Positions 32,855 to 43,576 are shown, counted from the stretch's first letter. The stretch: 64,000 nucleotides of DNA from Nematopogon swammerdamellus (GCA_946902875.1 OX336345.1:16585395-16649394); one strand, 5' to 3'. Notes: generated by a model not told the origin, from the letters alone. A program made the numbers and translations.

Positions 32855-33807
32855 CAGTGGCGGCTGGTGACTTCAGTGACCGGTAGTGCGCTAAGTACTT
32901 AAAACCTAGGTACTTAAATACCAAATTTCCCAACACATTCCCGTCATGTTATTTTAATATCGGGACTTCCGAATTTTTTAAACGCCTGCGTTTTATTATG
33001 TACGTACCTAGTATGAATATTCTCAAGACACTCAATGAGTTGCAAAAAACAAGAAGAAAAAATCCAAACAAGTTTTTAACTAATTTTTAGTACCTTTATG
33101 AACACACCCATAGACCACAACACTAACTGCAGCTTTCAAAAAGAAAACAGTAGTAATGTCCCAAAAATACTTCAAAAAAATATATAAAAATAAAAGCATT
33201 TGAAAAGTAGGAATTGAACCCGGGATCACCTGATTGTAAAGCCTTACCTTTAACCAGCGCTAAGGCAAATATCGGCACCTCTTAATTCCAGTATCACGTG
33301 ACAGAAAGCACAAAACCTAACCATATCCCATTTTAAATATTCGCGCGCTAACGGGTATGTGACATCATCACATCACAGCGCGCTGACTCTAGGCAGACGG
33401 ACTCGTGCAAAACGAATCGCTCGCGACGTGTCGCACGCGCGGCTATTCACGATATAGCGTCGTTGTTTGGCGCTCGTGCGCCGCACGCAGAACCATTTCG
33501 GCCCATACTGTTTCTATGAAGTATCTTTTGTCACCGCTCTCCCAGCGGTGTTTTGCCGATCCCCATACATTCAGTATTGGAGACCCGCGTGCGTTACTCG
33601 ATTCCGCACGGGGCGCGCGTTTAAACGCAAAAAAGTGCCTTGTGGTCTATAAAATAAGGTCGAACTCACATTCGTATTTATTTGGAGTACGATCATTATG
33701 GTTTTAATGTAGGTATGTTGAAGATATTATTTATTTTGAGTGAAGTGAAGACTTCTCGTGGTATGGTAGTGCGGCGCACGATAGCACTTTAGGACCAGCC
33801 GCCAGTG
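32855..33807. mobile_element. hAT-type non-autonomous element
   Basis: Ends CAGTGGCGGCTGGT and, at the right, ACCAGCCGCCAGTG (one mismatch to the complement). Flanked by atgtggt on both sides (32848-32854, 33808-33814), a 7-bp match in what would be an 8-bp duplication. No transposase frame. A tRNA-like sequence lies inside. Confidence 0.7.
33205..33280 (-). other. tRNA-like SINE head
   Basis: The minus strand carries TTAGCGCTGGTTAAAGG (A-box-like) and GGTTCAATTCC (B-box). The acceptor stem does not close, so it is a SINE-type head rather than a tRNA gene. Confidence 0.5.
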
Positions 33808-33811
33808 ATGT

Positions 33812-33900
33812 GGTAGTCATGGTCTTTTTGGCCGACGACGTTTCGGACTAGCGCGTGCAGTCCGTCTTCCGAATCATCGGCCAAAAAGATCGCGACTACC
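33812..33900. repeat. Hairpin repeat next to the hAT-type element
   Basis: 24-bp arms 33812-33835 and 33877-33900 with three mismatches (ctttttggccga core). The loop region on the minus strand reads GGACT...TAGTCCGAAACGTC, similar in form to the stem II plus GAAACGTC part of the hammerhead-like motif at 11536, but CUGAUGA is not present. Confidence 0.6.
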
Positions 33901-34309
33901 AGCCATAGCAAACTTTTTTTTTTCAAATTGAATTTAGTTTTTTTTTTAGTTTCCGTTGAGTTCCTGCTGAATTGATTGCTGCTTCAACGCTTGATGTTTG
34001 ATCGTTGCTACGAAGCGAGCGTCACAGTAAAGTTGTGCAAATAATGAAAGCTCTTAGTATAAACACACATTATTCCTTTGAAACAACTGCGTCGGCAACC
34101 ATTAATGCTGGAAGGTTCGTTAAAGGTTCCCTTTGAAATTGTATACGACCTTATTAATTTTCTCTTTGAATCTGCTGTGTGTTTCGGGCGGTAGATATTC
34201 TCGTCTGTACTTCGTGTTACGTCCTTCCCTCGTGAATTCGTTTATTGGAATTATCTAAAAGATTCGAATTTAGCAAATATTTTCTGATTGATTGACATAC
34301 TGTGTGGGG

Positions 34310-34595
34310 CCGGTACTTAATAAGAATAGCCCCACTGCATCTCTCCCCGTGCACGTCGTCAAAGGCGACTAAGGACTAAGGACAAATTGCTGTGTATAAG
34401 GGCGACGGGCTAGCCACCTCTCACCTTGGCGCGGTCTTTCCACCGAGTCGTGCAGCAGGTGAGCCTTCGTGCCTTACTTGCTGCCTGATCCGTGTTGTAC
34501 TGTAATTTACGAGAGTACTTGCAGCAGAACACCGTTTGCTCTGCTTACCCCGATTGTCGGGATGCGGCGTGTGGTGTGTTATGTATGATTGGCGT
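34310..34595 (+). repeat. Dispersed repeat with composite sequence
   Basis: 34310-34375 is the head seen in SINE copies at 36773 and 44786 (ggggccggtac, gaatagccccactgcatc). 34420-34590 is a second family (cgagtcgtgcagcaggtgag, gccttacttgctgcctgatc) also found at 60165-60345 and 61725-61930. Confidence 0.6.
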
Positions 34596-34822
34596 AATCA
34601 TGGAATTGATACTCATGCCGACTGACGTATAGGACAGTTTCACGTTATGCATCTTAGGGTATAGTTTGAGACACATGAATAGAGCTCTCGTTAACATTCA
34701 AAACAAAATACCTATTATGTTTTGGCGATTGGCAACAAGAACTCTATTTACATGCCTCGTACTATAAGGTGATGGATGTTAATTTGTCTAGACGGTTACT
34801 CCTATTCGACATAATTATACAT

Positions 34823-35287
34823 ATTTTTGTTTAATTATTTTTACTATTAAAACAAACAAATTTAAAGTAAGAAATCCATAAAAAAAATCCACCTTCAAAA
34901 GTTTCTACAATAGTACGGCTATAATTAAATTAGTATGCGCCAAGTAGGTAGGTAATTTGAATTTGAAGGCACAAACATTTTTGGTTGAATTATTTTTACA
35001 ATTAAGACAAACAAATTAAAAGTAAGATATCCATAAAAAAAATCCGCCTTCAAAAGTTTCTACAATAGTACGGCTATAATTAAATTAGTATGCGCCAAGT
35101 AGGTAGGTAATTTGAATTTGAAGGCACAAACATTTTTGGTTGAATTATTTTTACAATTAAGACAAACAAATTAAAAGTAAGATATCCATAAAAAAAATCC
35201 ACCTTCAAAAGTTTCTACAATAGTACGGCTATAATTAAATTAGTATGCGCCAAGTAGGTAGGTAATTTGAATTTGAAGGCACAAAAA
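34823..35287. repeat. 155-bp tandem repeat, three copies
   Basis: acaaacatttttggttgaat recurs with 155-bp spacing (34971, 35126). Copies 2 and 3 are nearly identical, copy 1 more diverged. Each holds taagatatccataaaaaaaa and agtatgcgccaagtaggtag. Confidence 0.9.
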
Positions 35288-35789
35288 AAAACTGCAATAA
35301 AACACATCGAAAAGCAATATCGCAATCCCTTTAACCCGACTACTCTTTGTTTTAAGTTTTAAGTAACATTTCATACATACGAATACATATCCAGTTCGAT
35401 GCGCTGTTATAAATGCTTTGTTTCACACACACGAACTCGAATTTCGGCAGACGGATTCCTAAAAGCTTGATTGGGAAATACCTGATTGGAATTTGAAAAC
35501 AGCACGCTACACGCCGTCGATATTAATTTCCATACTGCATACCGGCTCGTGCGTGATGGCCCAGAACGGGACTTTTCGAGGAATCATTTTCGAGTTTTTA
35601 CGATGCTGTATAGTCGACATCTCGCGCGAAACCACACTCAGTGAATTGTCTTGTCAGCAGACTTGCGGGCTGTTGCTGAACTGTCTAGTAGCTAGCCTGT
35701 TAGCACAGCTTAATAAAAGGAACTGTTACTTTGAATTTTGTGTACCTCCCAAGTTACTATATTCGGATAACTCACTCGGCGGCGGCGGC

Positions 35790-36040
35790 AAAGCGGTGCG
35801 CCACCTGAAAGACATTCCTGGCTCCTTTTGTGCACACTTCGGCAGACTTCGGCTCGAAGAAAGTGGTATGAGTGATGTTTTGGGGGTTAAAAAAAAATAA
35901 CCAGGGTTAATATAACCCTAACCTAATGTTGAGGCGGCGCATGTCGTTTTTGTTACGTTTCGTTTCGAGCCGAGTGTTCACGAAAGGAGCCGGAATGTCT
36001 TTCAGGTGTCGTTTCGGGCGGTAAAGCGCAGGTTACATAC
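35790..36040. repeat. Imperfect foldback
   Basis: Arms with ccacctgaaagacattcc and its complement ggaatgtctttcaggtg (about 35800-35850 and 35960-36015), and shared ggctcctttngtgnacac. A 135-residue open frame (35493-35900) runs into the left arm; no domain recognised. Confidence 0.5.
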
Positions 36041-36053
36041 TTACTATCTTTTG

Positions 36054-36349
36054 CAGCCATACTCAAAGTGTGCTCCGCGGAGCCTCTGTGGGGGCTCCGC
36101 GAGAATACGAAAAAAAAACCATCAAAAATACACCTCTCCTCTCTAGCTCGATTCAGCTCGATCCATTAGATATTTAAATTATTGTTTTTATTATCTTTTA
36201 TTATAATATATTATGTAAGTAACTGTTACATTGTAATATGATTATTAATAAATAATGCACAAAAACAAATGTTTTGTTTATTTTAGGGCTCCGTCAAATA
36301 TTTCGCTTTCTAAAGGGGTTCCGTCACCAATAAAGTTTGAGAACCGCTG
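36054..36349. mobile_element. hAT-type MITE
   Basis: Right end complement is CAGCGGTTCTCAAAC, left end CAGCCATACTCAAAG. Flanking octamers atcttttg and atctattg match at 7 of 8 positions. The interior includes the stem gctccgcggagc and a ggggctccgcgag block typical of hAT MITEs. 296 bp, no ORF. Confidence 0.75.
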
Positions 36350-36772
36350 ATCTATTGGATAAATACCACTGGATGTATCGAAACAGTACTGAAGCTACAC
36401 CTATACACGTACCTAGTCTACTCACGTGTACATGTCTACATTCGATAATTGCCACTTGTATCAGTGCTGGTAACATGTAATATAGCATCAAAGGGCACCC
36501 CTTTGATTCCATGTAGGTAGGTGTAACTATTTGTGATGTGCGTATGTGGATCTTCCCTTTGACGTTTACGCGAGCAATCACACGAGAGTTATATCGCGAA
36601 CTGCAGCCGACATTGAGCATAATATATCATAATAGTACACTGACTGTAGAATTATATTACATTGACTGTAGAATTATAGTACACAGATACAGACGATGTT
36701 GATAGGCTTCTGTATGGGTAAAAAACCCTAAAGATTTACCTCAAGTCTGCAACGGCAAACTTTTCTCGATCA

Positions 36773-37098
36773 GGTTTTTTTTTTTATGGAAACTGACACG
36801 GTTGGCTACATGACCTGCAACATCCATGATGTCAGCCCATAACACCGGGTGAACTTGGTGCCACGTCAGTGCTTCCCTTCGATCGTGCCGGCTACACTGA
36901 ACTGGACGGAAAACACAAACTATTTACATAGCCGTTTCGACCGACCTTTCATTCAGTGCGGTGGTACCAACCCGGGCGGGTTAAACCCTACCACCTAGTA
37001 ATATAAGAAGGGGGAGTCATATCCCTTAGTCGCCTTTTACGACATACACGGGGAGTGATGCAGTGGGGCTATTCTTTTAAAGTACCGGCCCCACACGG
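36773..37098 (-). repeat. SINE (shared-body family) with non-5S head
   Basis: Poly(T) at left, body complement (ggctacatgacctgcaacat, cggctacactgaactggacg, ccgtttcgaccgacctttca, accaacccgggcgggttaaa, ccctaccacctagtaatata), then a head ending gtcgccttttacgacataca and gtaccggccccacac. Confidence 0.8.
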
Positions 37099-37677
37099 TA
37101 CAGGTTTGGGATTTCAACGTGCATAGATGCAGTGGCGGCTTAAGCTGGTAAATGTTTAGACGAGCTGAATCCTTCCCCTTCCAAGTATTCCCAAATGGCG
37201 ACGACGTCACGCTGCAACTAAGCGCACATGTGAAAGCGTTGCTCAAACAGAAACATTAGCTTTACTCAAAGTTAAAGCGATCCGTGTACATAATTTACTC
37301 GCTCCAGCCTTGCCAATCCCAAGTGAGCTGCAGCGAAACTAAGATACACTTTGAGAGCTTGATTCAGCGGTGAATCGCTCGTTAGCCGCTGAATGTATAC
37401 TGACAAATTCGGTGCTCACTTCGCAATCCTACGAACTGCCGCCAATATTTGATACGTGCAGCTGAATTTGCATTCAGCGCTAACAGTTTGACACCGGAAC
37501 ATCCGCCTTGTGTGCTTTTGAATAGGGAATCTCAAACAGTTTCTCCTATATAGCTGATACAAGTATAGCAGTGGTGAGATATTTACAGACTAACTTTAAA
37601 CATAATAAAATACGTGTATCAATTACGATCTTCCTGCTCACTCACTCTACAATTTTGAATATAAAATGTTCAAAGAA

Positions 37678-37960
37678 TAGAATAGAAACTCTTTATTGCA
37701 CTCAATTGACAGAGGAATAGTACACGAAAAGAAACAAGAAATACAGGAGTGCGTAAAGGCGAACTTATCATACCAAGTGATTTCTTCCAGTCAACCTTTG
37801 AGTAAGACAGACAGTCAGTCAGCGTGTTCACTGCTGGACATATGCCTCTCCTATTTTCCTCCAGTCCTCCCGGCTTCAGCTGTACGGAACCACTGCCTTC
37901 CGCGGACGTACTTGGTCCGGAGAATATGCCTAGTCCGTTGGAACCGCTTGACCTGTCTAA
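37678..37960 (-). repeat. LINE tail plus RTE fragment
   Basis: 37678-37805 is the inverse of the 60720-60858 LINE tail (gaatagaaactctttattgc, gtaaaggcgaacttatca, cttccagtcaacctttg). 37815-37960 resembles the RTE 3' end (gtgttcactgctggacatat). Confidence 0.55.
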
Positions 37961-38134
37961 AGATGACGGGAAACTGTCAGACGGTCTCACACTTTAGCCG
38001 TGGAAGCAGGGGAGGGTCTCACACTTTTGCCGTGGATGCAGGAGAGGGCTTTGGTTTTTGGATATAATCTTAGTTCCTAGACATATAGTGGGCTCTAGTC
38101 AGGTTGCTTGCTATGTCGCAGAAAAAGCGAAACA

Positions 38135-38672
38135 AATGTCCCGAGGACAATGAGTGATGTCCCGAGGACAGTGAGTGATATCCCGAGGACAATGAGTGAT
38201 GTTCCAAGGAAAATTAGTGATGTATCGAGGACAATGAGTGATGTCCCGAGGACACTTTGTGATTAACCGAGGACAATGAGTGATGTCCCGAGGACAATGA
38301 ATGATGTCCCGAGGACAATGAGTGATGTCCCGAAGATAATGAGTCATGTACCGAAGACAATTAGTGATGTACCGAGGACAATGAGTGATGTCTCAAGGAC
38401 AATGAGTGATGTCCTGAGGACAATGAGTGATGTACCGAGGACAATGAGTGATGTCCCGAAGACAATGAGTGATGTCCCGAAGATAATGAGTCATGTGTTG
38501 AGGACAATGAGTGATGTCCCGAGGACAATGAGTGATGTACCGAGGACAATTAGTGATCTACCGAGGTCAATTAGTGATGTATCGAGGACAATAAGTGATG
38601 TCCCGAGGATAATGAGTGATGTACCGAGGACAATTAGTGATGTATCGAGGACATTTAGTGATGTACCGAGGA
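38135..38672. repeat. 21-bp minisatellite, about 25 copies
   Basis: Unit atgtcccgaggacaatgagtg with variants (accgagg, cccgaag, tatcgagg, attagtg). The 21-bp period keeps reading frames open on both strands: plus strand MSDVPRT heptads (38276-38746), minus strand HSLSSGH and similar. I read it as a minisatellite. The plus-strand frame continues 70 bases beyond the array before stopping. Confidence 0.9.
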
Positions 38673-40009
38673 TGCGTGAATATTTGTATTTAATGTATTT
38701 ACCTGTGTACAATTTAATTTATTATTTTACATGTAATGCATTCTAAATACAAACAGTATAAATACACGTACCCACAAGAAGAACAAAGCTAAGTAATACA
38801 AACCACATAGAAATGCAATGAGTGTTTCCGGATTGATCCGTAATCAGACATGTTCAGTTTCTCATTTTAAGACACCCTGGTTGGTTTTTCCCGAATATAT
38901 TCAATGTACAGACTTTTTTGTATTTACGATTTTATTATATGTATAGATAGATCCAGAAGATAAATCTACCAACCAGTTGGTACCAGTTGGTAGGATGGAA
39001 CTAACTAACTTTTGCGCATCCTTGTGTGCATCGTGCATCAAAGCTAGACAGTTAATTAACAAATTAGTATTCTTAATTAATAAAGTCCCTTCATACATAA
39101 AATGTTCCAATATCTACTACTAATAGCTGCTGTATCTATTATGAAACACATTTTGATTTTAATATGAATCATCAGGTATTTTTCGTTCAATCGGTGAACA
39201 CATGAACATTATCACATTTTTAACGCCAATTTACCCTTCACTTTCACTCACCATTAACCGATTGAGTCGATAAGTGACGTATGTAGTTTGTCAACTGACA
39301 CATATGGCTTAGTAGGCGCTACATAATTAAGTAGGCTCATGCGATACATCCATTTGGTCAGATTTTGCTATGAATTTGTTATCGCACTTAAAATACATAC
39401 ATATCGTCACGCCTTTTTCAGAATGAGGTAGAGATAACGGATCTCTTCGTGGTACGATCCTGGCACACACCTGATACCATAATGTTTCATAAACCACACT
39501 CATAATGTTTTTCATACTCGTACTACGTGTATGTATATATTTAATTTATATCTGCTTTACAGAAGGCGGACTTATTGCGAAAATAAATTTCTTCCACTTC
39601 AGTTCTGTTTCATTTGCTTTATGTAATCATAAAAAGCTAGAAGTCGATAACAAAATTTGTAAACACTTCCACTAAAATGTTATAATGCGCATCACCCGGG
39701 ACCGGCGAGTCCGGTGGGATTACCACGCGGTCCGCGGGCCTCGCTTGAACATCCCATTTGAATAAATCAACGTGCGATCCATATCGCCATGATCGCCACA
39801 CGCTGCTGGGCTCGGCCAGTATATATATATTCGATGGCTTGGGAATCCCTTCCGAATCCCCTGGGCTAGCCTTGGGGGGACAATAGAGTTAGCTTCTCCT
39901 ATACATCTAATGACTAATGTGTATATGTATATAGTCGTGCGTGGCACAAAAACAGGGATAACAGGTTTGTCATTTAGCTAGCTCTTAAATGTATAGAAAA
40001 ATCTGTCAA
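38673..40009. other. Intergenic; no gene recognised
   Basis: 39676-39960 resembles repetitive lepidopteran DNA (accggcgagtccggtgggat, a TA run near 39822) but I cannot name it. No coding domain. Confidence 0.35.
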
Positions 40010-40400
40010 ATGCGAGTTTTACTCGCGCGCGGAGGTTTCCGTATCTATCCGCTATCAATAATATCCGCCTATCCGCTCAGGTGGCATGGTCTTCGAATTT
40101 TTATTTCGAAGATAATATGTAGGACGATCGGAGAGAAGCCTCAATGAGGTCGATAGCAATTTACGGTGGGAAAATGACAGCACCTCAATGAGGTCGTTCT
40201 CAATTGAGCGGCTATAACAATGCAATGTATAAAAGCCTGTGGCGCCATCTATTATTCAATAGTGTGACTAATCTATTTTATTGTACGTTTCTTGTATGGG
40301 GGCTCCCTTTAATTGTTAATATTTGCTTATTTTTCTTGTTTGTTGTTATATCCGCCATAGTAACACATATTCTGTGAAAATTTCAACGGGCTACCTATTA
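40010..40400. repeat. SINE-like repeat (acttggccg family), left half, split by Harbinger
   Basis: gcgagttttactcgcgcgcg, ggcgccatctattattcaat and tctgtgaaaatttcaacggg lead to ctacctatta. The copy resumes at 43577 with ttacggttcaagag. Compared with the uninterrupted relative at about 32085-32135 (complement), only the TTA is duplicated. Confidence 0.75.
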
Positions 40401-40532
40401 GGCTAAGCGCACACCTTCCGGCGAGCGAACGGACGGCCAGCAACCGTCCGGTCGCTGTGTACTTTGTGTTAAGCGCACACTTTCCGGCGAGCACCGTCCG
40501 GCTGTCTTCACTTGCCATTTGAGATTTGAGTC

Positions 40533-42576
40533 ATGGATCGCGCACGTATCGCAGCTATGATAATTCTCCGTCGTCGGCTTCGGCGCAAAAGGCGACGCTT
40601 ACATTGGGTTCATCCAATAAATACGACACGACTAATACTTGGAGCTTTTTACACTTTGTTTGAAGTTCTACGTGGTGACGAGAAAAAGTTTTTTAATTAT
40701 TTTCGCATGTCAGTGTCATCGTTTGACAACCTTCACCTAAAGCTGAAAGCTTCTCTCCAACGCCAGGACACCAAACTAAGGAACTGCATTCAACCTATTG
40801 AAATGATGGCTATAGCAATCAGGTAAAAGAAACAAGTTTTATTTTTATTTAATTATTTATTTATTTAAGGGTTAACATTAGATGATGGGTTTGAACTGAT
40901 GGACGAAGCCGGGGACGGACTGGGCGAAGATGCATAATCTTGAGTCAAGTGTTGAGCATAATCTTGGTAGTACTGGTTTAGTGAAGATGCATCGGGATTT
41001 GAAATGGGTTGGCTTGTATGTAGTGTGATGGAATTGGAGGCTCTAGGTTGTTGGTTTTGAAATGCAGTATTTGTATACATAATTTGAGTGTTCGGTTGCT
41101 GAAAATTGCTTTGTAAAGGCAGAGTTTGAACGTTGTATTCCTGCTGGTATACAACATTCTTTCTTTGCTTTTTTATGTTTGAAACAAGCTGAAGCACCCC
41201 GATCTGGAACTGTACTACTTCGTCATCATCAAAAAGTTCAAGCGACGGTATAATTCCATTGAAGAAAGAGACATGTCGATTGCATGGTTTCTCTTCGAGC
41301 ACTTTTAACATCTGGAGTTCTAGTGCATCTGGTTTATATCCCTTTCGACGACGTGGTTCTGGTTTCTTGAATTCAGGCACCGGAGAGGTTGATGACGATG
41401 GCGATGGCGATGGTATAGGTGATAGGCTACTTTCTGTATTGCGTGTGTCTTCCGTCGGTGTTGATGGTGGAGGCAATGATAGGCTATCTTCTGTATCGCG
41501 TCCTTGGATTATTTTGTTTAAAAACCCCAATTGGTCGTGATAAATATATTTTTTTATTTTTTGTGCTCCTGCTCCTGATTTCTTACCATCTTTTATCTTT
41601 TTAGAAGATTTTATGAAAGCGTCGCGTATATTATTCCATTTTTTAATAACGTCCGCCACTGTAAAAAATAATATTTTATATTGATTTCAGATACTTGGCA
41701 ACTGGGTGTACATTTAAGGAATTGCACTATACCTACAGAGTTGGAAGCACTACAGCAAGCAAGATAGTGAGAGATGTATGTCGCAGTATATGGTCTGTAA
41801 TGAGAGTTGAATGTTTGCCTGAGCTCACGCTAGATAAATGGAAAACAACTGCCATGGACTTCGAAAAAAGGGCCAATTTCCCTCACTGTCTGGGGGCCGT
41901 AGATGGAAAGCATATCCGTTTAGTGTGTCCAGCTCATAGTGGATCAATGTTCTACAACTACAAGGAATATAATTCTTTAGTATTAATGGCCGTAGCAGAT
42001 TCAAATTATTGTTTCATGTATGTTGATGTTGGAAGCTATGGAAAAGAATGTGATTCTACAGTATTTAAGAGATCATCGCTGTGGAAGTCAATCGAAGAAA
42101 AAACTATAGAACTACCGAACGAAAATTATCTACCAGGAATAGAAAGTCATAAATTACCATATTTCTTTATAGGAGATGAAGCGTTTGCGTTACATAAACA
42201 CTTACTTCGGCCATTTGGGGGGAACAATTTGACTGTGACCAAAAGGATTTTTAATTATCGCTTATGCAGGGCTCGAAGATACGTAGAGTGCACTTTCGGC
42301 ATCCTTAGTAATAAGTGGAGAATCTTCCATCGAGCTATAAACGTAAACCCCGATTTTGCAGTTGATATGGTCAAAGCGTGTGTTGTACTTCATAATTATG
42401 TTCGGCGCAGGGATGGATATCAGATAGAAGACACTATGAGTGTGATAGGTTTTGACGACCTACCTGCTGAGCCATCTATTCGTGGAAGTTTGCTTGCAAA
42501 TAACGTAAGAAATGAACTTGCTGAATATTTTCAAACAAACGTTGGTTCAGTAAGCTGGCAAATGTCTAAAATATAA
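40533..42576 (+). CDS. Harbinger DDE transposase (two exons)
   Basis: Exon 1 is 40533-40822 and exon 2 41691-42576, giving 391 residues. The donor is AG|GTAAAAG, the acceptor tttcag|AT; the joint codon gives Arg, restoring the family phrase IRYLATG. The N-terminus is very basic (RRRLRRKRRR). The helix-turn-helix-like part is FKELHYTYRVGSTTASKIV. Catalytic residues are D in AVDGKH, D in IGDEAF and E in VECTFG, all present. YNYKEYNSLVLMAV and DSTVF are further family motifs. The protein would cut and paste the element into TWA sites. The stop is followed by AATAAA at 42673-42678. The intron contains exon 2 of the minus-strand MADF gene, and this gene's exon 2 lies in the MADF intron. Splice sites are inferred from sequence. 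Confidence 0.93.
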
Positions 42577-43026
42577 GTTTTGTAATATAGTTAATGAACA
42601 CGTTATGTAATATTAACTAAAAACTGTAATATTTAATTAAAAAAAACATATTTTTAAATTTATATTAATATAAATAAAAATTTAAATTTTAAACCACACC
42701 CAGTGTTGCTTAACAATCGTGTCCGCTCCCACCCTACCTACCATGTGTCTGTATTTGTGTCTGCCATAGCAAGGAGGGCTCCCCTTTAACAGATTAATTT
42801 AATAAATAAATGTTTCAAACTAACTGAATGCGTTTCCTTCCGTGTTACTTAGATCTTTGAAGTCGTCCCGAAGCTCAGAACAGACTTCTATCCATGCCTT
42901 CTTTGTTTCGTTTCGATCTTTGTAAATCTCTTGGGTCTTGTCCCACAAAACTTCCCTATTTGCCACTACAGTAATTAGATATTCAACGTCAATCTCGAAC
43001 GTACTCATGTCGAACATCGGGCGCAC
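40865..43026 (-). CDS. Harbinger accessory protein, MADF-BESS type (two exons)
   Basis: Exon 1 is 43026-42849, exon 2 41658-40865, giving 323 residues. Donor CTAA|GTAACA, acceptor tttttacag|TGGCGG; the joint codon is ATG. Only after joining is the MADF domain complete: FEIDVEYLITVVANREVLWD and KKAWIEVCSELRD from exon 1, then VIKKWNNIRDAFIKSSKK and YIYHDQLGFL from exon 2. A BESS-like segment follows (DDDEVVQFQIGVLQLV), then a Ser/Pro/Gln-rich tail. In Harbinger elements the second protein binds DNA and helps the transposase reach the nucleus and the element ends; the same role is inferred. Start could be the first Met or MSTFEID six codons later. AATAAA-type signals lie at about 40844-40853 on this strand, inside the transposase intron. 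Confidence 0.88.
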
Positions 43027-43302
43027 GCGCGCGCGTGCGATCTCTTCGGACGCGACCGGACGATTGCTTGCCGGACGGTGTGAGCGCTAACATACTGCGC
43101 CATAAACGACTGCACATCCGGTCGCCGTCCGGCGACCGGACGAGCCGAGAGTCATCCGGTCGACACACGGCGGCCGGACGGCGGGTTGCCGTGTACCGGA
43201 TAATGTGAGTTCATTCATACAGCAGCATAGACATAGCTTAATCCGGCGACCGGACGGTGGCGACCGGACGGCGCGCGCCGGAAGGTGTGCGCTTAGCCTT
43301 AA

Positions 43303-43576
43303 GGCTAAGCAAAGTAAAAAGGTGGTAAAAAGCTCCAAGTATTAGTCGTGTCGTATTTATTGGATGAACCCAATGTAAGCGTCGCCTTTTGCGCCGAAGC
43401 CGACGACGGAGAATTATCATAGCTGCGATACGTGCGCGATCCATGACTCAAATCTCAAATGGCAAGTGAAGACAGCCGGACGGTGCTCGCCGGAAAGTGT
43501 GCGCTTAACACAAAGAACACAGCGACCGGACGGTTGCTGGCCGTCCGTTCGCTCGCCGGAAGGTGTGCGCTTAGCC
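43303..43576 (-). mobile_element. Deleted Harbinger derivative abutting the full element, inverted
   Basis: The complement of 43576 down to about 43326 matches 40401-40652, including the full terminal repeat and the first 40 transposase codons (identical protein). It then jumps to a short end, ggctaagc at 43303-43310. Flanked by TTA at right (43577-43579) and TTAA at left. It is a 274-bp internal-deletion copy in opposite orientation to the parent. Confidence 0.85.

Larger units (their letters stand above)
40401..43298. mobile_element. PIF/Harbinger DNA transposon, apparently complete
   Basis: Terminal inverted repeats of 23 bp (GGCTAAGCGCACACCTTCCG and three more bases) at 40401-40423 and complement at 43276-43298, followed inside by several subterminal copies of CCGTCCGG/CCGGACGG. 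Flanked by TTA at 40398-40400 and 43299-43301, the target duplication of this superfamily. Encodes a DDE transposase on the plus strand and a MADF-BESS protein on the minus strand; both can be assembled with consensus splice sites and have no internal stops. This is the normal two-gene make-up of autonomous Harbinger elements, so the copy may be active. Confidence 0.93.

Noticed and set aside
35493..35900. 135-residue open frame with several cysteines
   Set aside because: Ends inside an inverted repeat, lacks a recognisable domain or splice context.
38135..38672. CRISPR-like or coding repeat array
   Set aside because: The units are contiguous 21-mers without spacers, in a eukaryotic genome; minisatellite is sufficient.
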